64,000 bases of DNA from Acidobacteriota bacterium (GTDB taxonomy: Bacteria > Acidobacteriota > Thermoanaerobaculia > Multivoradales > JBCCEF01), in assembly GCA_039028635.1 (NCBI GenBank), contig JBCCHV010000018.1, positions 1 to 64,000 on the forward strand, read 5' to 3'. The translations under genes were made by a program, and so were the position numbers. The notes under the pieces are model-generated. The model was not told the origin of the DNA and ran no database searches. It was given only the letters and a program-made list of their open reading frames with translations. The stretch's first letter is position 1, and each line of letters starts with the position of its first letter. This document shows positions 58,701 through 61,700 of this stretch, one piece after another.

Positions 58701-61700
58701 TCCGGCTGCTCTTCGAGGCGCCCACCGTCCGACAGCTGGCGCGGCGCCTCGACGACCTCTCGGCGGCGGTCGAGGCGGTGACCGTGGGGGAGCTCGAGGA
58801 TTCCGCCCCGCCGCTCTCTTTCTCCCAACAGAGGCTGTGGTTCCTGGAGCAGCTCACTCCCGGCAAGGCGACCTACAACCTGGCGGCGGCGGTAGCCCTC
58901 GAGGGCGATCTGGCGGTCGGACCGCTGCGGGCCGCCCTGGGCGAGATCTATCGTCGACACGAGGCTCTGAGGACCACCTTCGCGACGGTCGCTGGCAGTC
59001 CAGTCCAGGTGGTCCGAGGAGCCCGGTCGACGACCTTCCCGGTAATCGACCTGAGCCGATTGCCGGCGCCGCTGCGCGACGCCGAGGCCGATCGCTGGCG
59101 CCGCTTCGAGGTCGCCACCGGCTTCGACCTCGAGCGCGGGCCTCTGCTGCGCGTCCGCCTGCTGCGCCTCGACAAGGGCTGTCATCACCTGCTCTTCGCC
59201 ATGCACCACATCATCTCCGACCTGTGGTCGATGGGTGTCTTCGTAGGCGAGCTTTCGACCCTCTACGAGTGTGCCCGGGCGGGCCAGCGGTCGCCCTTGG
59301 CGGAGCTGGAGATGCAGTATCCGGAGTTCGCCCGCTGGCAGCGTCGCTGGCTTTCGGGCGAAGTCGAGGAGGAGCTCGCCAGCCACTGGCGCGAGCACTT
59401 GGCCGGTGCACCGGAGAGCCTCGACCTGCCCTTCGATCGGCCACGACCGGCGCTGCCGACCTATCGCGGCGACAACCTCGAGATCACCCTGCCGGAGGAT
59501 CTGTCGGCCTGGATGTCTGACTTGGCGCGGCAGCACGACGGCACCCTGTTCATGGTGCTGGTGGCGGCTTTCTCGGCGTTGTTGAGTCGCTACAGCGGTA
59601 GCGACGATCTGCTCCTCGGAACCCCCGTCGCCAACCGCAACCGTCTCGAGACGGAGCCCCTGATCGGCTTCTTCGTCAACACCCTGGTGCTGCGTGTCGG
59701 CGTCGAGCCGGGGCTCACCTTCGGCGAGCTCCTGGAAGGCGTTCGGTCGACTACCCTCGACGCCTACGGCCATCAGGACTACCCCTTCGAACGTCTCGTC
59801 GAGGCGGTCGGCGCGCAGCGCGATCTGCGCCGCGAGGCGCTCTTCCAGGTGCTGGTGGCGGTGCAGAACGCTCCCCTCAGCAGGTTCGAGCTGCCGGGCC
59901 TCGAGCTGCGCTCCCTCGACCTGCCGAGCCCGGTCGCCAAGTTCGACCTCTCCCTCTACGGGGCGGAGCGGTCCGGTGGCGTCGAGCTCGACTTCAACTT
60001 CAGCACCGACCTCTTCGACCGGGTCACCATCGAGCGTCTGGCGGGGCATCTGACGGAGCTCCTCGAGGCGGTGCGTAAGGAGCCCGCCACGGCGCTACGC
60101 CGGCTGCCTCTGCTGACCTCCGGCGAGCGCCTCCAGCTCAGCTCCATGGGGCGCCGCCGCGCCACCTTCGAGGACCGCCGCTCGCTGCCCGATCTGTTCC
60201 GCCGGGTGGTGGTCTCGGCTCCCGATCGGGTGGCCTTGGTGTGCGGCGAGCGTCAGATCACCTACGGCGCCCTCGACCAGCGATCGACGGCCCTGGCGAT
60301 CCGCCTCGGCGTCGCTCCGGGGGCACGGGTCGGCCTCGCCGTCGAGCGCAGCGAGGACATCGCCGTGGCGATCTTGGCGATCCTCAAGGCCGGCGCCGCC
60401 TACGTGCCGCTCGATCCCGCCTATCCGGCCGAGCGCCTGCGCTTCGTGGCGCGCGATGCCGACCTGGCGGCGTTGGTGGTGGCGGGCTCGGGGGACGATG
60501 CCGCTTGGAACGACGGGCCTTGGGACGACCTGCCCAGAATCGACCTGGAACGGGTCGACCTGGCGGCGCAGCCGTCTTCGGGGCCCTGGCGACCGCCGGC
60601 GATCGCCGCCGACAGCCTGGCCTATCTCATCTACACCTCCGGCTCGACCGGGCGACCGAAGGCGGTGGGTGTGTCGCACCACAACGTCATTCGGCTGTTG
60701 CGGGCGGCGGAGGAGGGTTTCGACTTCGGGGCCGACGACGTCTGGACCCTGTTCCACTCCTACGCCTTCGACTTTTCCGTTTGGGAGCTGTGGGGCGCTT
60801 TCGCCTGGGGTGGCCGTCTGGTGGTGGTTCCTCACTGGACCAGCCGCTCACCGGAAGATTTCTGGCAGCTCCTGGTGGCGCAGCAGGTGACGGTTCTCAA
60901 CCAGACCCCGTCGGCCTTCCTGCAGCTGGTGCCGGCGGCCCTGGAAGATCGCGCTGGGGACGGTGGCTCGACGGCGGGCGATGCCCTGCGCGAGGTGATC
61001 TTCGGGGGCGAAGCCCTCGAGCCCTCTCTGCTGACTTCCTGGGCCCAAGACTTCGCCCTCGGCCGGCCTCGGTTGGTCAACATGTACGGCATCACCGAGA
61101 CCACCGTCCACGTTACGTTCCGGCCCCTCGTCGCGGCCGATCTGGAGCGGTCCGAGCGCAGTCCCATCGGTGCGCCGCTGGCCGATCTCTCGCTGCAGGT
61201 GGTCGAGGCCAGCGGGGAGCCGGCGCCCTTCGGCGTCGCCGGCGAGCTGCGGGTCGGTGGCGCCGGCCTGGCCTGGGGCTACCTCGGCCGTCCGGCCCTC
61301 ACCGCCGAGCGTTTCGTCCCCGATCCCGAGGTCGCCGGCGGCCGGTCGTACCGCAGCGGCGACCTGGCACGCCGTCGGCCGGACGGCGAGATCGAATACC
61401 TCGGGCGCATCGATCAGCAAGTGCAGCTGCGCGGCTTCCGGGTCGAGCTGGGTGAGATCGAGGCCGTCCTCGCGGAAGACCCGCGGGTGTCGCGGGCGGT
61501 GGTTCTGGTGGTCGAGCCGGGCAGCCGTCTGGTGGCCTTCTGGACCACCCGCGAGGGTGGTGACCAGGCGCCGATCGGAGACCTCCGGGAGCTGCTGCAG
61601 CGGCGCCTGCCGGACTACATGGTGCCGGGGCAGCTGGTGCCCATCGAGCGCCTGCCGTTGACTGCCAACGGAAAAGTCGATCGCGCTCGCTTGGTCGCCG